NCBI GenBank assembly: GCA_016209995.1
Contig: JACQVC010000311.1
Coordinates: 1-5,825, forward strand
Direction: 5' to 3'
From: Gemmatimonadota bacterium
GTDB taxonomy: Bacteria > Gemmatimonadota > Gemmatimonadetes > Longimicrobiales > Gaopeijiaceae
Length of the DNA stretch: 5,825 nt
Position numbers and translations under genes: made by a program. The notes beneath the pieces are model-generated. The model was not told where the DNA came from. It did not search any database and was given only the letters and a program-made list of their open reading frames with translations. Positions 5,460 through 5,825 of the stretch are shown one piece after another; positions within the stretch are counted from its first letter, which is position 1, and every line of letters starts with the position of its first letter.

Positions 5460-5825
5460 CTACCTCCCCCTGCCTCCACCGCCCCCGTCTCCGCCCCTCC
5501 CTATGAATCCACCCTGCCCGGGGAAGAGCCCACGACGGTTGCGCATCTGCTCCAGGAATTCCTGCTGCCTCGCCTGGAGCTGGGCGGCGCCGATGAGGGC
5601 AATCTGCTCGCCCTCCTCGACTCCGCGCACGATCTCCGTGTAGTCCCAGTCGTTCAAACCAATGACGATCGGCCTCGGCTCGAGGACGCCGGCCTGGGTC
5701 AGCACGAACAGCACCGCCGGCTTCGTCTCGGCCGGAGCGCCATCGGCCGCGCCTTGAGCACGCTGGCCGGCGAAGCCACCGCCGAATCCGCCACCCCCGC
5801 CCTGGCCTGTCCCAGCCCCCCCAGC
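5460..5825 (-). CDS. Periplasmic adaptor (MacA/HlyD-type), C-terminal part only
   Basis: The frame is open from the right edge (5825) to TAG at 5462-5460, giving the last 121 residues; the start lies outside the window. The stretch VLFVLTQAGVLEPRPIVIGL, then DWDYTEIVRGVEEGEQIALIG, matches the C-terminal membrane-proximal domain of MacA/RND-type adaptors, which link an inner-membrane pump to an outer-membrane channel. Just before it is a Gly-rich segment (5825-5765 region, with GQGGGGGFGGGFAGQ) and an Ala/Pro linker. After it come a Gln/Arg-rich helix (LQARQQEFLEQMRNRRG) and a second Gly/Arg-rich tail ending GGGGGRGR. Such low-complexity additions would be disordered. The gene ends 7 nt before the permease start, and its last codons supply the permease ribosome-binding site, so the two are one operon. 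Assignment rests on the C-terminal domain and the neighbour. Confidence 0.8.
   Translation of the reverse strand, partial: AGGAGTGQGGGGGFGGGFAGQRAQGAADGAPAETKPAVLFVLTQAGVLEPRPIVIGLNDWDYTEIVRGVEEGEQIALIGAAQLQARQQEFLEQMRNRRGLFPGQGGFIGRGGDGGGGGRGR
5463..5470 (-). promoter_or_regulatory. Shine-Dalgarno of the permease, within adaptor codons
   Basis: GGGGGAGG on the minus strand is formed by the adaptor's final Arg-Gly-Arg codons just before its stop, and lies 10 nt ahead of ATG 5452. It decides the permease start and implies coupled translation. Confidence 0.7.

Noticed and set aside
5453..5479. GTG 5479 as the permease start
   Set aside because: It would overlap the adaptor gene and swallow the GGGGGAGG that fits ATG 5452; the extra residues (MEAGGGSRT) are not family-like.
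1..5825. CRISPR arrays, tRNA/rRNA genes, insertion sequences, attachment sites
   Set aside because: I found no spaced identical repeats of CRISPR length, no cloverleaf-like segment, no transposase or integrase, and no terminal inverted repeats with target duplications.

Overview
The window is G+C-rich throughout and carries compact, Ala/Arg/Gly-rich bacterial genes with strong G/C preference at third codon positions. The gene types fit a diderm: an ECF sigma factor with a zinc-finger anti-sigma factor, an exported PDZ protein, a GT4 glycosyltransferase and a MacA/MacB-type export system. The overall style resembles Gemmatimonadota or Acidobacteriota. That placement is an impression from gene style, since no phylogenetic marker is present.

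Left part (about 100-2531, + strand): a probable three-gene operon. An ECF sigma factor (start chosen at 224) overlaps by 13 bp a membrane-anchored anti-sigma factor (778-1455) that has its own good Shine-Dalgarno. After an 80-bp gap holding a degenerate 8-bp tandem repeat comes a secreted protein with a PDZ, coiled-coil-like helix, PDZ layout and no protease domain (1536-2531). The likely logic is an envelope-responsive sigma/anti-sigma switch with a co-encoded periplasmic PDZ protein. It would be analogous to, but not the same as, RpoE/RseA with its PDZ-containing periplasmic partners. A 7-bp inverted repeat lies in the leader of the sigma gene.

Middle (2532-3016): a 485-bp stretch without a convincing long gene. 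It holds a short hairpin after the PDZ gene, an AT-rich island with a near-perfect palindrome, an 18-codon minus-strand small ORF behind a GGGAGG, and a hairpin that contains the ribosome-binding site of the next gene. Then comes a single GT4 glycosyltransferase (3017-4210, GTG start), with no other surface-polysaccharide gene visible.

Right part (4241-5825, - strand): a convergent operon transcribed leftward. It holds the 3' end of a MacA/HlyD-type periplasmic adaptor with unusual Gly-rich segments (runs off the right edge), followed 7 nt later by a MacB-type permease without a fused ATPase. A stand-alone ATPase is expected but is not in the window. The GT and permease genes converge over a 30-bp gap flanked by two copies of the palindrome TGGCGCCA.

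Nothing here is clearly a new defence or mobile system. The most distinctive items are the sigma/anti-sigma/PDZ module, its octamer repeat spacer, and the uncharacterised 485-bp gap.
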